DNA from: Owenia fusiformis
Lineage: Eukaryota > Annelida > Polychaeta > Sabellida > Oweniidae
NCBI GenBank assembly: GCA_903813345.2
Contig: CAIIXF020000007.1
Span: 24,851,564 to 24,911,563, forward strand
Length of the DNA stretch: 60,000 nt
Direction: 5' to 3'
Shown: in pieces, positions 1 through 13,191 of the stretch
How positions within the stretch are numbered: the stretch's first letter is position 1
Layout of the letters: every line of letters begins with the position of its first letter
The notes under the pieces: model-generated
What the model was told of the DNA's origin: nothing
Database searches by the model: none
Seen by the model: only the letters and a program-made list of their open reading frames with translations
Program-made: the position numbers and the translations under genes

Positions 1-354
1 TTTAAAAAAAGGGTTTAGTCAATTTGAAGCAAGTTGAAATCAGTTTTGAACAAAATACTGCAATCGGCCGGCGCCAGCTAATGAATCGGAGCAAATGTGA
101 CCTAGGCATCACTGAAACCATTAAACCGTATGACCAAAGTACGCTGAAGTACAACTATTTATCTATGTGACGTAATATTTCTGTCCTGTTTCCTTCTCAA
201 TTCCAGACATAATGCATGGAAAGTGTGACCATTGTGACGGCTTGAGTGTTATGTAATCATTCAATGAATTTGCCTGCCTGGCTAATATACAATAATAACT
301 CACTATTGATTCTTACTTGTCAAGAACTTTTCACTTTTATTTCACGAATTTGTT
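1..354. other. No feature recognised
   Basis: Unique-looking sequence with a small GC-rich patch (CGGCCGGCGCC, 66-76). Confidence 0.4.
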
Positions 355-460
355 AATTTCTCTCCATTATTTGACTGAACTGTTTGATTTTCTTGCATTT
401 CTGAACAAATTAGAGTGTTAACTACATGTCTATATACTTTATTCATTGCTGATGTGACTA
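355..460 (-). repeat. Family A repeat
   Basis: TAGAGTGTTAACTACATGTC and GAACTGTTTGATTTTCTTGC are the complement of the family core (GGAATCAGCAAGGAATAAAG, then CACTCTAAATTGTA). Confidence 0.65.
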
Positions 461-1679
461 ATTTGCAAGATATTTGACAATTAAAAGCATAGGTACCTCA
501 TATATTTATTTAGAGTTTTGTGAATATTATCTGTATTGTGTTAACATTCCCTTGGTATATAATTAGTACTATTGTCTTAGCAGAAAGCTAATTTATTTTC
601 TACCACATGATATATTGACTCCTGTATTGACCACATCATTTTTTCATAATCGTGTATATTTTCTCGATTTCTCTTTATGATTTGAAAGAAGCATCTGATT
701 TTGTTTCATTTCTGTTTGTGATGACTGCATGCCTTGTGATTTACCTCTTCTTAATTCCTCTTTGGGAACTAGACTATTGAAAGACATCGATATATTTTTA
801 CTTCACAATAATACAGATTATATATTAAGTATTATATTGATTTATTTGATCAGAATAGTACAAATTGCATAACTCTTTACTGACATTCAACATAACAGTT
901 GTCTCGTCAACATAGCAGTTGTCTCATATGTGATTAGGGCCATTTTGGGATTCACAGTCTTTCCTATCCATCTCAAGCATATATGGAGTCAGGGTTTCTG
1001 ATAAATCAGATGTGATTTCGACTGAATCATTCAGCATTATGAACTCTTTTTTAATTTTATTACATTGTTACGAGAATGTTGTTGAAGAATTCAAAATACT
1101 CAACATTTATGTACCTGCATATCTGGACAATTCCACTATATTTTAGACTGGCGTCTGTGTATCAGATTAAACTACCTGCTCTATCTGAATAATGATATAA
1201 TGATTTTTCTATTTTTATATTCTGCTTATGACTGTATATTTGTATATAAAACACATGTAAATAACTGTATAGTGACCCATGTGTCGGAGAGACTGACATA
1301 TATAAGAGTCAATAAAAGAATATATCAAATTTTCAATGTAAAATAATGAAGTATACCAATTTACCACCAGCCTGCCATTTTCGGAATTTATGTTACAACT
1401 AATCAGATTAAAATATATCAGGAATTAGGTCAAAATCAGCAATAAAAAACCTCTCATTTTGACAAGTGTGATGAGGCAGAAAATAGAGAGGAAATTAAGC
1501 GTGAAATTATGACGATAAATGTCAATAACACGTCATGAATGATTGCTCGGAATTCTGAATTTTTGGGTAGATTTTAATATTGATACGGAATGAATTATGA
1601 TGATGCTGTCTTTGTAATCAAAAATTATTCTTGCATCAAATATCTGGTGTTCTTATCTATTTTCTCGTGTGTGTGAAAA
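461..1679. other. No gene recognised
   Basis: AT-rich. A possible very weak family A remnant lies at 660-740 (TTTCTCTTTATGATTTGAAA). Confidence 0.4.
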
Positions 1680-2105
1680 AATCTATGGGGGAATGAAGGG
1701 GTTGAGTATTGTATCAAAGTTTTGTATGTTGAGACTGAGAACCAAATGGGAACCAAAGGGAAACCATATCAAAAGTTTGGATGTTAGAAACTGAGAGAAC
1801 AAGAGAGGTGTATGCGATAGTTCAGAATGACAACAATATTCTCACCTCCCCTGTTGAAGATCTCCAATTCCTGGATATTTATGTTAATGACCATGTTTTC
1901 GTCTATCGCGTATTAGTCTATTGGCTTCCTTCATTCAAAGGGCTTCATTAATTTTCAATTTATGGGATGAAGTGAAAAACCAAGGATGAACCACCTAAGG
2001 AGTTTGAATATCATATCATGAGTCTGTTGTATGTGACTGAGAAAGCCATGGGGGAACAAGGGAGTTGAATATTTTATCAAGAGTTTGGATTTTTGAGACC
2101 GGAAG
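1680..2105 (+). repeat. Degenerate ~55-60-bp tandem repeat, interrupted
   Basis: Variants of GGGAACCAAAGG...TATCAAAAGTTTGGATGTT...GAGACTGAGA occur near 1684, 1740, 1979 and 2048. The segment 1800-1970 between them is unrelated. Confidence 0.5.
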
Positions 2106-2400
2106 AACTACAGTGATAAGGGAAGATGAGGAGATTAAAGGGCTTGGTGCTAAGTAATAGCAAGGAGAATGATTTTCTCATTATTTATTTGACACAGTAT
2201 TATTTAAAATCTATGTACTACTATATCTGGCTGTATAAATAGGTCGATATATGGTTTGAATGAAGTATTATTTAATAAGAGATTTATATTTTCATATGTT
2301 ACATCTTGTGCTTTATATTTTGTAATTAGATCACCCCTGGACCTCAGACACCTGTGGTATTCACTATAGGATTTCAACTTGTGAATAAAACATTATTCTG

Positions 2401-2562
2401 TCATATTTTAAAATGAAAAATAGAGCAAAATAAGAGTGGAATCAGCAAGGAATAAAGTAACCAGGCATATAGTTAACACTCTAAATTGTAAAAAAATGAC
2501 AGAAAATCAGATATTTTAATCAAATTTTAGAGAATTAATGTAAAATAAGCATGAGCAGACGG
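2401..2562 (+). repeat. Family A repeat, well preserved
   Basis: GTGGAATCAGCAAGGAATAA, GTTAACACTCTAAATTGTA and TAAGCATGAGCAGACGG define core and inner end. Used with the 3235, 5691, 24105 and 35645 copies to define the family. Confidence 0.85.
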
Positions 2563-3234
2563 ACCGAAGAGTGTCGGAAGTAGGCAAAAAGAAATATAAA
2601 GGGACCACTTAATCAGATAGCATTCCAACCTGAGCCCCTATGGAGATAACATTTTTATTTATTGATTCCTTTATTGTAAATTATAATACAATATCAGTTT
2701 CATAACACAGTATTGAGCAGTGAGACTTACATTGGTTTCGGCACCTTTGGGATTCAGCATCAGTATGCAGCCAAACAAAAGGTGAATTGTGTTTGAGACT
2801 GGGTGGGTGTAGCTTATTGACCAGTTTTGTCATCTTGTTTTGGTTTTAGTAGATCCAACTTCATCATTACATATATATAACCATCTTGGAAGTCAAAGAT
2901 GAAGTTTTGTTTTCTGATAGAATTATATTTATGTGTATTTCAAATCAAGAAGCTTTTTGAATAATCAGTATCATTCGAAGTAGGGTGTCGAGTCCGAAGG
3001 GAATATCATCATTGTTTGATGTGAATTGTATTTTGGTGCGACTCCAAGTAGTAAACATAAAGCTTGAAATGTGTCATATTGTGTCATATATCTTAGAAAA
3101 ATTAATTAATTAAAAGCTTATAAAGATTCTTTATACGGATACAAAATGGAAAAAATAATCTCAAGATTAAAGTTATGGGCACACTTTAGGGATTCATCGA
3201 CCAACCTTTCAATTATGCTATCCCATGAAAAAAT
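2563..3234. other. No feature recognised
   Basis: AT-rich sequence between two family A copies. Confidence 0.4.
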
Positions 3235-3416
3235 GTTGTGGTGCCACAATGGTGGTCATGTTATCAAATGGAAAATTGAGATAAAAAGAGTGAAATCAGC
3301 AAGGAATAAAGTAAACAGACATGTAGTTAACACTCTAAATTGTAAAGAAATGCAAGAAAACCAAGTAGTTCATTCAAATTTTAGAGTGCAAAGGGTTGAA
3401 TAGGCTCAAGCAGAGG
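3235..3416 (+). repeat. Family A repeat, well preserved
   Basis: Full-length copy from ACAATGGTGGTCATG (outer end) to CTCAAGCAGAGG. The 85-codon ORF over it is incidental. Confidence 0.85.
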
Positions 3417-3739
3417 AAACCTTTAGACACTGGTTGTTTTTTATTTTCCATGTGAAAATTAGATTTAGATAAAGATAATCATGGCAGTTTCATGAAGAAT
3501 TTAATTTTTACAGAACATATATGCCACCTGGGGTGTATTTGTAAGAGATGGCAATAATCATATATGATTCATTGATTACTGATTATTATTAATAGACTAA
3601 AGTATCAGCTTGGAAACCTATAGATGTTCAGCTTTGAATTTTGCACGTTCTGAATTCCCCAGGGGTTCTTGATATATAATACATGACGTTTTAATAACTG
3701 CATTGTGTCGTATCAATATTGCACATGCATCACACACGC

Positions 3740-4960
3740 ACTTCAGCTCATCTACAGTTCCATATCTTTTTCTCCGATTTTGCTTATTTCTTCATTTTTA
3801 TTTTATTTTTATACAAATTAAAGTGTTTATGTCATGTACAGGGTGTTCCAAAAGTAACAGGACTGGTGCTGGTATTTTGTTAAATATGCACCAATTGTCT
3901 TCAAAATTGTACATAATGTACTTTCATGTATTGTGACTAGAACTGCAAAGTTTCAACAAATATTATGAAACTCGGGTAGAGTTATGGTTGCTATGGTAAC
4001 ATGACATCACAATACCCGGGGCAACATTCCATGCAGAAAGTTTCACAGGCTTTAAGCATTTTGTACATCCCATATCAAAGTTGAAATGCAACAACTGGAG
4101 GGAATTACATTTGCTACACATCTTTTGATATTCCTATGTATCCTATACTTTGAAAGGTATGCTCCTCTTTGGTCAGTACAAGAGTAGCTCTATTCATCAA
4201 ACACATGAGTGAACCCATTTCAGGACATTGCAGGGTCGATTGGACAACTTGGAGAAGGTCATTCTCACTTGTAGAAGGTCGCATTCTCATTTTAAAGGTT
4301 TTACCGCACTGATTAGCATTCCATTCTCCATATAAGTAAAAATTAGATATTGCATGATCAGAAGAGTATGGTGCATAGGCTCATAGTCTTAGACCTCAAG
4401 ACCTAGCTCCTTTATAGCTGCAGTGGTCTTTAATGCTGCCTTGGGGGCAGGCGGGTTTCAAGATGGATTACTGGCCACAAATTGGGTCTTTTCAAAAACT
4501 CAACTGTGAATTTAGCAGATTGTTATACATAAGTGATATTCCAGGAAATTAAGTAAATATTATTATAATGAAATCATACTTGAATCTGAGCTGTATTGCA
4601 AGACCATTACAACAAAAAAACTAATAAAACAAACACAAAATGTTGTACTGTAATAGGTGAATTAGATACTTTCTTCAGTAAATCAAAAATGTTAGATATC
4701 ACATTTTCATGGAATAGTTGCCCCGGGTATTGTGATGTCATGTTACTATAGTAACCATAACTCTATCCGCATTTTATCATTTTTACTGAAACTTTAAAAT
4801 ATTAGTTGCGATACTTCAAAGTACAATTTGTGAAAATTTGAAGACACTTGGTACAGAATTGACAAAATGCCAGCACCAGTCCTGTTACTTTTGGAACACC
4901 CTGTATGCTTATTTTTTCTTTGTGGATTACTCACATATCTTCCATATTTCGCAAAGGTCA
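3740..4960 (-). repeat. Family A repeat split by the CAGGGTG element
   Basis: The left part (3740-3838: TCTCCGATTTTG, ATACAAATTAAAGTGTTTAT) continues after the insertion (4906-4960: TGCTTATTTTTTCTTTGTGG, ATTACTC). Confidence 0.6.
3839..4903. mobile_element. 1,065-bp TIR element (CAGGGTGTTCC ends, TA duplication)
   Basis: Left CAGGGTGTTCCAAAAGTAAC and right GTTACTTTTGGAACACCCTG are inverted, and similarity extends ~200 bp inward (GAGTTATGGT, GGTAACATGACATCACAATA, CCCGGGGCAAC). TA flanks both ends (3837-3838, 4904-4905), as in Tc1/mariner-type insertion. No coding sequence is seen. It is inserted inside a minus-strand family A copy. Confidence 0.85.
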
Positions 4961-5309
4961 TCATGACCTTTGTAACGATTTATTCAAGGATGGATTTTTT
5001 CTAATATGATGGCATTAGCATGCTTGCAAATTGCCAAGAAGCCATTCTGACACTGGAATATTGCAATGTTCATATTATTGGTATTCTTAGTTATTTTATT
5101 GTCATCTCATATAGATTTTTCAAATCTGAATATTTATACATAATTCTGAACATTATCTTTTATCGGATGAGAATGTCACATTGTTATGCTAATGTATAGC
5201 CAACATTCATGATGAAAAAATGATAAAATATTTCACGATCAAACAGTATTGAACTACTTAGAATTGATCGGAGAAGAGTCCATGTGTTGCCATTAAATGT
5301 CACGGTGAC

Positions 5310-5452
5310 ATGAAAAATATGGTTAAATAGTGGAACCAATAAGGAATTGAGTAACTAAACATGTAGTCAACACTCTAAATTGTACAAAAATGCCAGAAAA
5401 TCAGAGAGTTCATTCAGAATTGGGAGGGAAAAGGCATGAATTAAGCATGACT
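5310..5452 (+). repeat. Family A repeat
   Basis: TAGTGGAACCAATAAGGAATTG, CAACACTCTAAATTGTACA and ATTAAGCATGA. It faces the minus copy at 5691 with a 238-bp spacer. Confidence 0.75.
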
Positions 5453-5690
5453 ACCACACTGTCGAGGTATGAATATCTACTAATTAAATGTCTGACTTAA
5501 ATAGATTCAGACCTGTTTGGGTGTAATATGGAACTTATATGGATTATCAATTTGACATGTGTTGATTAAAGGATAGAAAACATACGGAGGCATTATAATT
5601 TTAAATATTTCCCTCCAATATTTGATACCACGCTCTGTGAGTAATTAATATGTGACTCATCAAATAATGGCCGTGCTGAAAATATAATAT

Positions 5691-5868
5691 CCGTCTGCTC
5701 ATGCTTATTTCACTCCCGTTCTCTAAAATTTGAATGAAGTGTTTTATTTTCTTGGATATCTATATAATTTAGAGTGTGTATTACGTGTCCATTTACTTTA
5801 TTCCTTGGTGGTTCAACTCCTTTGTACCATATTTGCTCAATTAAATCACAACCATGGTGACATTTTGA
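5691..5868 (-). repeat. Family A repeat, full-length
   Basis: CCGTCTGCTCATGCTTATTT (inner end) to CACAACCATGGTGACATTTT (outer end). The 75-codon ORF over it is incidental. Confidence 0.8.
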
Positions 5869-7238
5869 CTCAGTCAATAGCGGTGATATTGCGATAGTAT
5901 TGGCTGAATCAGCTATTTCTTTGAACAATGTGACCAATGAAAATGCCTTATTGATTGGCTTTATGGGATTGCACTTGGCGGAGAATGTATCGTGTTTACG
6001 AGTCTATGAATCAATGTGATCATTGTGCTCATTTCATACAATTGGATTTTATATCTTACGAGCTGGCATTCTGAATCTAGGCATATTTAGGTAATAACTT
6101 TTACGTTATTTTCATTATAGTACTTTATCTGGCTTAGGATTTTTCATGCTTTCATGTTAAAGTTAAAAAGAGTTCTTTCATTCAGTCTTCAGGGGGAAAT
6201 TATTATGCATTTAGCCTAATGGCCCTCTACAACGTGTGTAATTTGTAATTGAATTTATTATGTAAATAAATAAAATTCAGTCATACTAAGCATTTGACAT
6301 ATTTATAGTAGGACATCATTAACTCGAGTTCAGGTAGGCATAGTTGAATGTAAACGTTATAGCTAGATTGCTTATTATTCTGCCTAGCTTAGTTATTTTA
6401 ACACAATACTTACATACCTAACACTTATATCAAGAAGGAGATAATCTGGCCAACTACCTTCTCCTTAGGGAGATAAAACAATATGTGTTGCTATGGTAAC
6501 TTCGTAGTGACACTGCATCACATCATTGAACACCACACTATGATAATCTCATTAGTAAAGTATGTTTTATTTATAAACTGTTGTCTTCTAGTATAAACTG
6601 TTGGAGATAATATAACATTCATTCAAGAGGATGCTGGTATAAAACTACGCTTAATTATCTCCTGGAGCAACCCAGATGGGCAGATGTGAAAATTGTATTT
6701 TCATTGCAGATTACCTTGAATGAGGATTACCAAGTATTCCCAGTATTCATTTTTTGTATTGTCATACATATTCTATTAAAATTAGAACCATATTTCATCT
6801 AATTTAACTGTTCACAAAACTCTAAATAAGCAATGTTAATGCAAATGGTATAAATGCAGTAACTATAAACCATTACCCCCCCCCCTTATACACCTCCCAA
6901 CATGCTGTGTGAGAAGGTGTGTAGTCAAGTAGTGAGAGGAGGGTCACATTGCGGTTGTAGTTGTCTCCTGTCACTGGGCCAATGTTCATCAATGGCTCAT
7001 AATGTGGGATTGATTATCAACAATATTTAGGTATATTTTTGGCATCAGATGTAAGAGTCTATCCAAATTGCTAATAAATTAAAGGTTCTGGAAACAATAA
7101 GATTATCAAATCAAACCAACTTTTTAATCATGATTTTCAATCACAAAGATATATTTCAATGTTTTCATAAGAAATTCAATGAACTTGAAGCTTTTATTGC
7201 ATTTCCATATAACATAAAATGTCTACTTCATGCCAATA
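5869..7238. other. No gene recognised
   Basis: AT-rich. It holds a poly-C run (6876-6885) and paired GGAGATAAT / ATTATCTCC motifs (6437 and 6655) that do not resolve into an element. Confidence 0.4.
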
Positions 7239-7412
7239 GAGTGAAACCTGTAAAAGTGGAACACTTCTAGAAGTGGAACACCTCTGTTAAAAGAACATTT
7301 TCAGTCCCAAGACAAACTGGCTGAATGTTATAAACCTCTATAAGTAGAACACCTCCCATGTTGAACACCTTTTATAGGTTCCAAAGGTGTTCCACATAGA
7401 CAGGTTTTACTG
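7239..7412. mobile_element. Family C TIR element (CAGTAAAACCTGT), copy 1
   Basis: GAGTGAAACCTGT at the left and ACAGGTTTTACTG at the right, TA on both sides (7237-7238, 7413-7414). The interior repeats 'TGGAACACCT' in both orientations. TA insertion and CAGT ends suggest a pogo/Tc1-like non-autonomous family. Confidence 0.7.
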
Positions 7413-7695
7413 TATTTATTTAATTCCTTGTTACTGTTACAAGTTACCGAATCAACTCTAAGAAATCATGATCTGTTTGACATTTTATTCATGGGACACA
7501 TATATGAAGACCGTTTAACTCGTGGGTCTTGCATATGAACTCTATTAAATATAGCGCTATTGATTATTGATAATTTGTAAAAACATCTTCAGGAAACAAA
7601 CTAAAACATCTGACAATTTTCTTACCAAGAATATTGTAGCATGTTACAATTCTGTTTCACTCTAAATATGACTGTAGGTTACATTTTTATAAGGA

Positions 7696-7925
7696 AGTGA
7701 CATATTGTTAAAGCCACCATTTTTATTAATGATCATTTGGTACCACTTTTGACAACTGTAACAATTCTGTAGCCTTTTGCAATAAATTGTTAATGCCTCG
7801 TTTGGTAACTGCTATTTCTATGTGACAATTGGTGTTTGGAGGTTGGTGTTTGGAGTCTGTAACAAATGGCAAGTAGTGACATTTTGCATAAAATACCTTG
7901 TCTATTATTTGTTGCTGGAAGACCA
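7696..7925 (+). repeat. Family B repeat
   Basis: Shared phrases of the family: GTGACATATTGTTA, GGTTGGTGTTTGG, TCTGTAACAAATGGCA and GTGACATTTTGCAT. Confidence 0.65.
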
Positions 7926-8312
7926 AGCTAACTATGGAACAATATATACTTCATGTTTTATGAGGAAAAGATGAAAAATGCAAAGAATATTTTTAACGGC
8001 CTTAAGTTTAACATCACCCTTGATTTGGAATATTAAAAGGTTGTGAATCATTCGCATTGAAATCATTGTTTGTCCTTAAGAAATATTACCATCTTTACCA
8101 TTTTATTAACCATTGCTTCATTAAACATTATGGTTTCCAATGCAATAATTTCCCTAACATAAGTCATGAATATTAGATGTATTGTTCTGAAGATGATGCA
8201 ATGTTAAATGAAAGTGTGGCTGAATGTCACAGATGTGAAAAATGCTGGGGATTATAGCATCACTTGATGCCTTGAGTAAACTTAACAATGATTTGTATTA
8301 CAACCAGTGCCT

Positions 8313-8455
8313 CAGTAAAACCTGTTATATGAACACCTTTCAATATGAACACTTTCTCTTGGTCCTGATTTTGTAACTCCCTTGTTAATATAAAAAGACC
8401 CGGACATAAATGAACACTTGCTATTCTGAACACTTGTGGCCAGTCCCAGTGATGT
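8313..8455. mobile_element. Family C-like element, copy 3 (right end lost)
   Basis: CAGTAAAACCTGTTATATGA is followed by GAACACTTTCTCTTGGTCC and GAACACTTGTGGCCAGTCCC. It parallels the element at 39070 but stops after CCCAGTG. Confidence 0.55.
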
Positions 8456-8902
8456 ACTTTATATAACTAAATAAATGTAGCACACTTGGAAGGTGGACGT
8501 ATGTGCGTATAGATCAATAACACGTATTGTAGGTTTAAAATTGTCTTTATTGTTAAAATATACCAATGTCTGGAAACAAAAACAACAAACAATAACATAT
8601 ATACAAACAAAACATAAAATCACACAAACAGACCATCGTTTCTTTATGAAACAAATGTTAATCATTAAATAAAGTTACCGCGTTTACATAAATACACAAA
8701 TTCAAAATCACATCACTGCACAATGTGATGATTATAGGGAATACTAGTAATACACTTACGCAGTTGATAACTGCACATTGGTATTTTATGTTGGCAGCTT
8801 TACATGTTCATCTCACACTGGAATAAATAATAGCATAATGTTCATTGACGTTGGATATAATGTCCAATGATGAGAACATGTGTACACTCACATGGTCATA
8901 AA

Positions 8903-9082
8903 GATATATGTCAGTTGAAGCACACAGCTATACAGAACTATGTCTGTTGAAGCACATGGTTATAGTTCAAAGGACTATGTATGTTGAAGCACATGGTTAT
9001 AGTTCAAAGGACTATGTATGTCGAAGCACATGGTTATAGTTCAAAGGACTATGTATGTTGAAGCACATGGTTATAGTTCAAA
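8903..9082 (+). repeat. 37-bp minisatellite
   Basis: Four copies of GGACTATGTATGTTGAAGCA... start at 8935, 8972, 9009 and 9046; a diverged partial copy precedes them. They differ at only a few positions. Confidence 0.85.
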
Positions 9083-9420
9083 GTTCAACGAGACGCCATA
9101 TTGGATTTGTAATTTTGTACAAAGATTGTGTATAGAAGAAATGGAAATTCCCCAAGCTAACACTAACGTTATTCTAAGTAACAAGATGCATTTATTTGGT
9201 ACAAAATATATCTGACTTGTCAATTCTTAGCAAGTAAAACTACTCTATAAAAGTAATGATTTTGATTTCTGACTAACCTGTTTTTGTTGTAACTCCTACT
9301 GCAGCAAAACTTTGTATCAAAATGTTGGGACTGATTGAAATAAATCTAGGTGTAGCTTTTATATTGGAAATCAAGTTTTACACTCATGCTAAAAGGAATA
9401 TGTCCCTTTAGGAGCTCACA

Positions 9421-9590
9421 AATTATGATTGGTTTATATTCAAATACAAATTATTACAAACTTGTCATTGGCTGAAATTGTGCAAATTGAACACAATGTA
9501 AAGTGGGATTGGTGTATATTCAAATACAAGTTATTACAAAGTTGTCATTGGCTGAAAATGTGCAAATCGAACACAATAAAAAGTGGGATT
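9421..9590 (+). repeat. 80-bp direct duplication
   Basis: ATTCAAATACAAATTATTAC...TTGTCATTGGCTGAAA...GTGCAAATTGAACACAAT recurs exactly 80 bp later with few differences. Confidence 0.8.
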
Positions 9591-11629
9591 AGTGTATGAT
9601 TTCTGCATAACATGATTCTGTACTGGTATTCACTCAAGCGTATTAAACCTTCTATCAGCTAAAACTTGGCAATCAACACTGATGCTTAAAGGCTATTGCT
9701 TTGTGTACAGCATTATAAACTTTGTATTCATTGAACCTTACTAGTTGAACATATTAAAGCCTAATGCTTTTTATAAATGAGAATATTACTTTTAATTAAA
9801 ATAGAGGTACGATATCACACAAAAAAAACATAAAATTATCTGAACCTGTTATCAATCAGTAGTTTATCTAGATAAATAAATACTTTATATCAGTGTTTTC
9901 AGTAGGTTTGTCTAAGATTGCGTCCCTCGGACGTACCGATTTTCAAAAAATGTGTCCCCCTCAAAAAAGTGCGTCCCTTAACAAAATTTTCCTGGGAATT
10001 CAAAGTCATGTTTTTACACTGGACGAAATAAAATTGAAATACAGTTTATATCGATGATCAATGCTAATTATATAATGATCAAATATCTTTGCTGGTATTT
10101 TGATACATTTTCACTATATAATGATGATGTTTGCTGTCAGGCTTATTGATTGGTCCTTGGTCTCTATGTCGAGGCAAAGTAGCTTTTTCTAGCTGATTTT
10201 CATTTATTTTTGACACCACAATTTTGAGCCAATTACTAACTGATATTAGATGTAATAGAACTGCCATCAAATATGGATTGTCACGATTCATGGCCTTGTG
10301 ATGGTGTCGAGGAATTGATATTTTATTGCAGATAATATGCTTAGATATGGTATTTGATAGAGGCGTCAGTTGGCAGAGAGGCTTGGTCTTTAAGATGATT
10401 GGGCAAAAATTCAGGCTTTTTTCTACCTCCCAAAATTTGTTCAAATGGGTGTCTCATCAAATTCATCATTCAAACTTATCTAAAATTGAATGAGAAATAT
10501 ATAAAAGCGAATAATCCGTGACTTTTATAAACATAACCTTTTTAGGAAATCCTTATAAAGCTTTGTCCATTTAGCCTTTATATTATTGATTTCATCATTT
10601 CTTACATTCGCTTTTTTATTTTGATGAATTGGAAAGAGTTCTATAGGTTTGTTTGGATCTAAGCTAAACAGTCATGAATATTTAACTATGTGATTAGAAA
10701 CATTTGTATGTGTGGCACCATCAATACAAACTCATCGAATAATTGTGTCAGTTAAATTAATCCCTGGAATGAAATATTATAGATCATGGGTTTCATAGTG
10801 GAATAAACTGAAAAAAGAAGAAATTACAATATCTTTTATACATTTATATATTTGGAGGAATAGAAGTCCAAGAAAAAAAGGATATGAACTGAAGCATATA
10901 GAGAAATGTTATGAAATTCTACAATCGCCACAGAATTGTTTCTAGTAAAATAGTTTTTTACCCCATATGTTATGCAAAGGGATTGTCACATCATACAGTC
11001 TGCTGAATTTTTATTTGACAGCAAATCATGTAAGATTGATCTTTCTGCATTTTCAATATCAGTTTGTGCTTTTATCGATAAGACATTAAGATGTCAAAGT
11101 TGGGGTGTCTCATTGTTTTATGTGGTTGTTCATGTAAGTCTCAGGTGTTAATCACCATTTCTATGATTAGTTTCGTAAGAAAAATTAATGAGATAGTATT
11201 CATTTGAGGCTGGATTCATATGTTGTAATAAAGCCTCGAAAAGATCAGTTGGGATTAATAAAAGTTTTTAGAAACCTCATAAATCAGTTTTTTAATCCAA
11301 GTACCGTATTGTTTATTAGATAGCTACTGGTATAGAAGCCTGTAGTACCACTGAATCAATGAGGTGTGTTAATATGTTTTATCCCACTTAAAATGTGCTC
11401 TATTGTAATCATATCATGCCATTGTTGGAGGGAGGATAGTGTATTATTAGTAGAATCTATTGCCCGAATGATTAATGGGAGATAGCGGGGGGGGGGGGGG
11501 GTAGAGATATCTGGTAAAGAAGATCCAGAGAATATAGTTGATACACAATCACATGGTCTGGTATCTTCTGCTTACATTCCTCTGTTTTGCTCTGCATCTT
11601 GTGTGGAAAGATATGAATGAATCCAGAGC
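9591..11629. other. No gene recognised
   Basis: Contains a minus-strand open frame of 121 codons (10079-10444) with no similarity I know, and a GCGTCCCT-repeating patch at 9920-9990. A poly-G run lies at 11489-11502. Confidence 0.35.
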
Positions 11630-11808
11630 AGAGAGATGTCATGGTGGCCAAGTTTTGAAATCTGAAATAGAGTGGAAAAGAGTGAAATTAGCAAGGAATA
11701 AAGGAAATAGGCATGTAATCAGCACTCTGAATTGTATAGATATGCCAAAAAATCAGGCAGCTCATTCAATTTTTTCAGAGAAAATGCATGGAATATGCAT
11801 GACCAGAT
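11630..11808 (+). repeat. Family A repeat, full-length
   Basis: GATGTCATGGTGGCCAAGTT, GAAATTAGCAAGGAATAAAG and GCACTCTGAATTGTATAGA. It faces the copy at 11988. Confidence 0.8.
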
Positions 11809-11987
11809 AGAAACGTTATGTACCAGGATTGGTATTTCTGGTTGCGCTGATAAGGTTATCAATTCAAGTTGAAGAACACTAAGGAAACTGAAGCCATATT
11901 TTCTAATGGTGAATTGGTGATATATTTTAACACCTTGATTCCCACCTTTAGGACACCTGTTTATCTTGGATAATCCAAACCTGAAGC

Positions 11988-12255
11988 CGTCTGCTAATGC
12001 TTCTTCCTCTCAATTTCTCTTTAAAATTTGAATGAAGTTTCAGATTTTCTTGTATTTCCTTATAATTTGGAATATCAACTACATATTTATTTACTTCATT
12101 TCTTGTTATTTCATCTGTTTTCTACTCAATTTTATATTTTAAAAATTGTATTATTTTCTGGTATTTCTGTATCAATTGGAATATCAACTACATGTCTGTT
12201 TACTTCATTTCTTGCTGTTTCATCTGTTTTCTCTATTTTATATCTTACAATGTTA
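11988..12255 (-). repeat. Family A repeat with partial tandem duplication
   Basis: A complete unit to ~12155 is followed by a second ~100-bp partial unit sharing GGAATATCAACTACAT, TTTACTTCATTTCTTG and TTTCATCTGTTTTCT. The foldback begins 36 bp further on. Confidence 0.75.
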
Positions 12256-12290
12256 TTGTACATTGGCAAGACAAGTGAGGCTTATTGTAT

Positions 12291-13191
12291 CACGCGGTAG
12301 TATCTCTTCGGGACGTATCGAAACCACTCCGTCCCGAAAAACCGTTAATTTAAATTTAAAACCTACCCCAGTGTTTGAAAATCAAGGATTGTGGGTCTCA
12401 CACTTCACCGTTTTTCTTCAAACTTGTTCCGTACAAAGCTTCACAGAAATACCTTTCAGTCGATACATTGTTTTCGTGTACAAAGTACCTCGTTTTAGCG
12501 GCGTTTTGGTCCCCAGCTGTGAGATAAAGCAAATTTTCATAACTTTCAACTGTAAGTCAAGTTATATCGCCAGTCTTTTACCCATTCTCGCCCATAATTT
12601 CAGAATGGACTCCCATTACAACTTTCCATCGCTACGTCTTGATTTTTGGGCATCAAACGCAGCAGTTTCTAAATCATCCACACATCTCTTCAAATTTGAC
12701 CAATACGTCCCGTCATCTTCCACTACTACTAGTGTGGTCCAAAATCGGCGGGGCGTAGTGGAAGGTGACGGGACGTATTAGTCAAATTTTAAGAGATGTG
12801 TGGATGATTTAGAAACCGCTGCGTTTGATGCCCAAAAATCAAAACGTAGCGATGGAAGCTTGTAATGGGAGTCCATTCTGAAATTATGAGCGAGAATGGG
12901 TAAAAGACTGGCGAGATAACTTGACTTACAGTTGAAAGTTATGAAAATTTGCTTTATCTCACAGCTGGGGACCAAAACGCCGCTAAAACGAGGTACTTTG
13001 TACACGAAAACAATGTATCGACTGAAAGGTATTTCTGTGAAGCTTTGTACGGAACAAGTTTGAAGAAAAACTGTGAAGTGTGAGACTCACAATCCTTGAT
13101 TTTCAAACACTGGGGTAGGTTTTAAATTCAAATTAACGGTTTTTTCGGGACGGAGTGGTTTCGATACGTCCCGAAGAGATACTACCGCGTG
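12291..13191. mobile_element. 901-bp foldback element with 5-bp target duplication
   Basis: Two ~436-bp arms (12291-12726 and 12755-13191) are near-perfect reverse complements around a ~28-bp centre. The ends are CACGCGGTAGTATCTCTTCG and its complement. TGTAT flanks both sides (12286-12290 and 13192-13196), a 5-bp duplication. ORFs of 211 and 75 codons here run through the palindrome and are by-products. The near-identity of the arms implies recent insertion or arm-to-arm conversion. CAC ends plus 5-bp duplication recall Transib/RAG-like transposons, but there is no transposase. Confidence 0.9.

Noticed and set aside
2401-3416. Family A as a tRNA-derived SINE
   Set aside because: I could not find A/B box pairs, a poly-A or simple tail, or flanking direct repeats; left unclassified.
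10079-10444. 121-codon minus-strand ORF
   Set aside because: No known motif, no splice or promoter context; length is possible by chance in 60 kb. Reported only as a note on the stretch.
12146-12781. 211-codon ORF, the longest open frame in the window
   Set aside because: It runs from a family A repeat into the foldback arm; the other arm encodes the same peptide in reverse. No domain, and the palindrome alone explains it.
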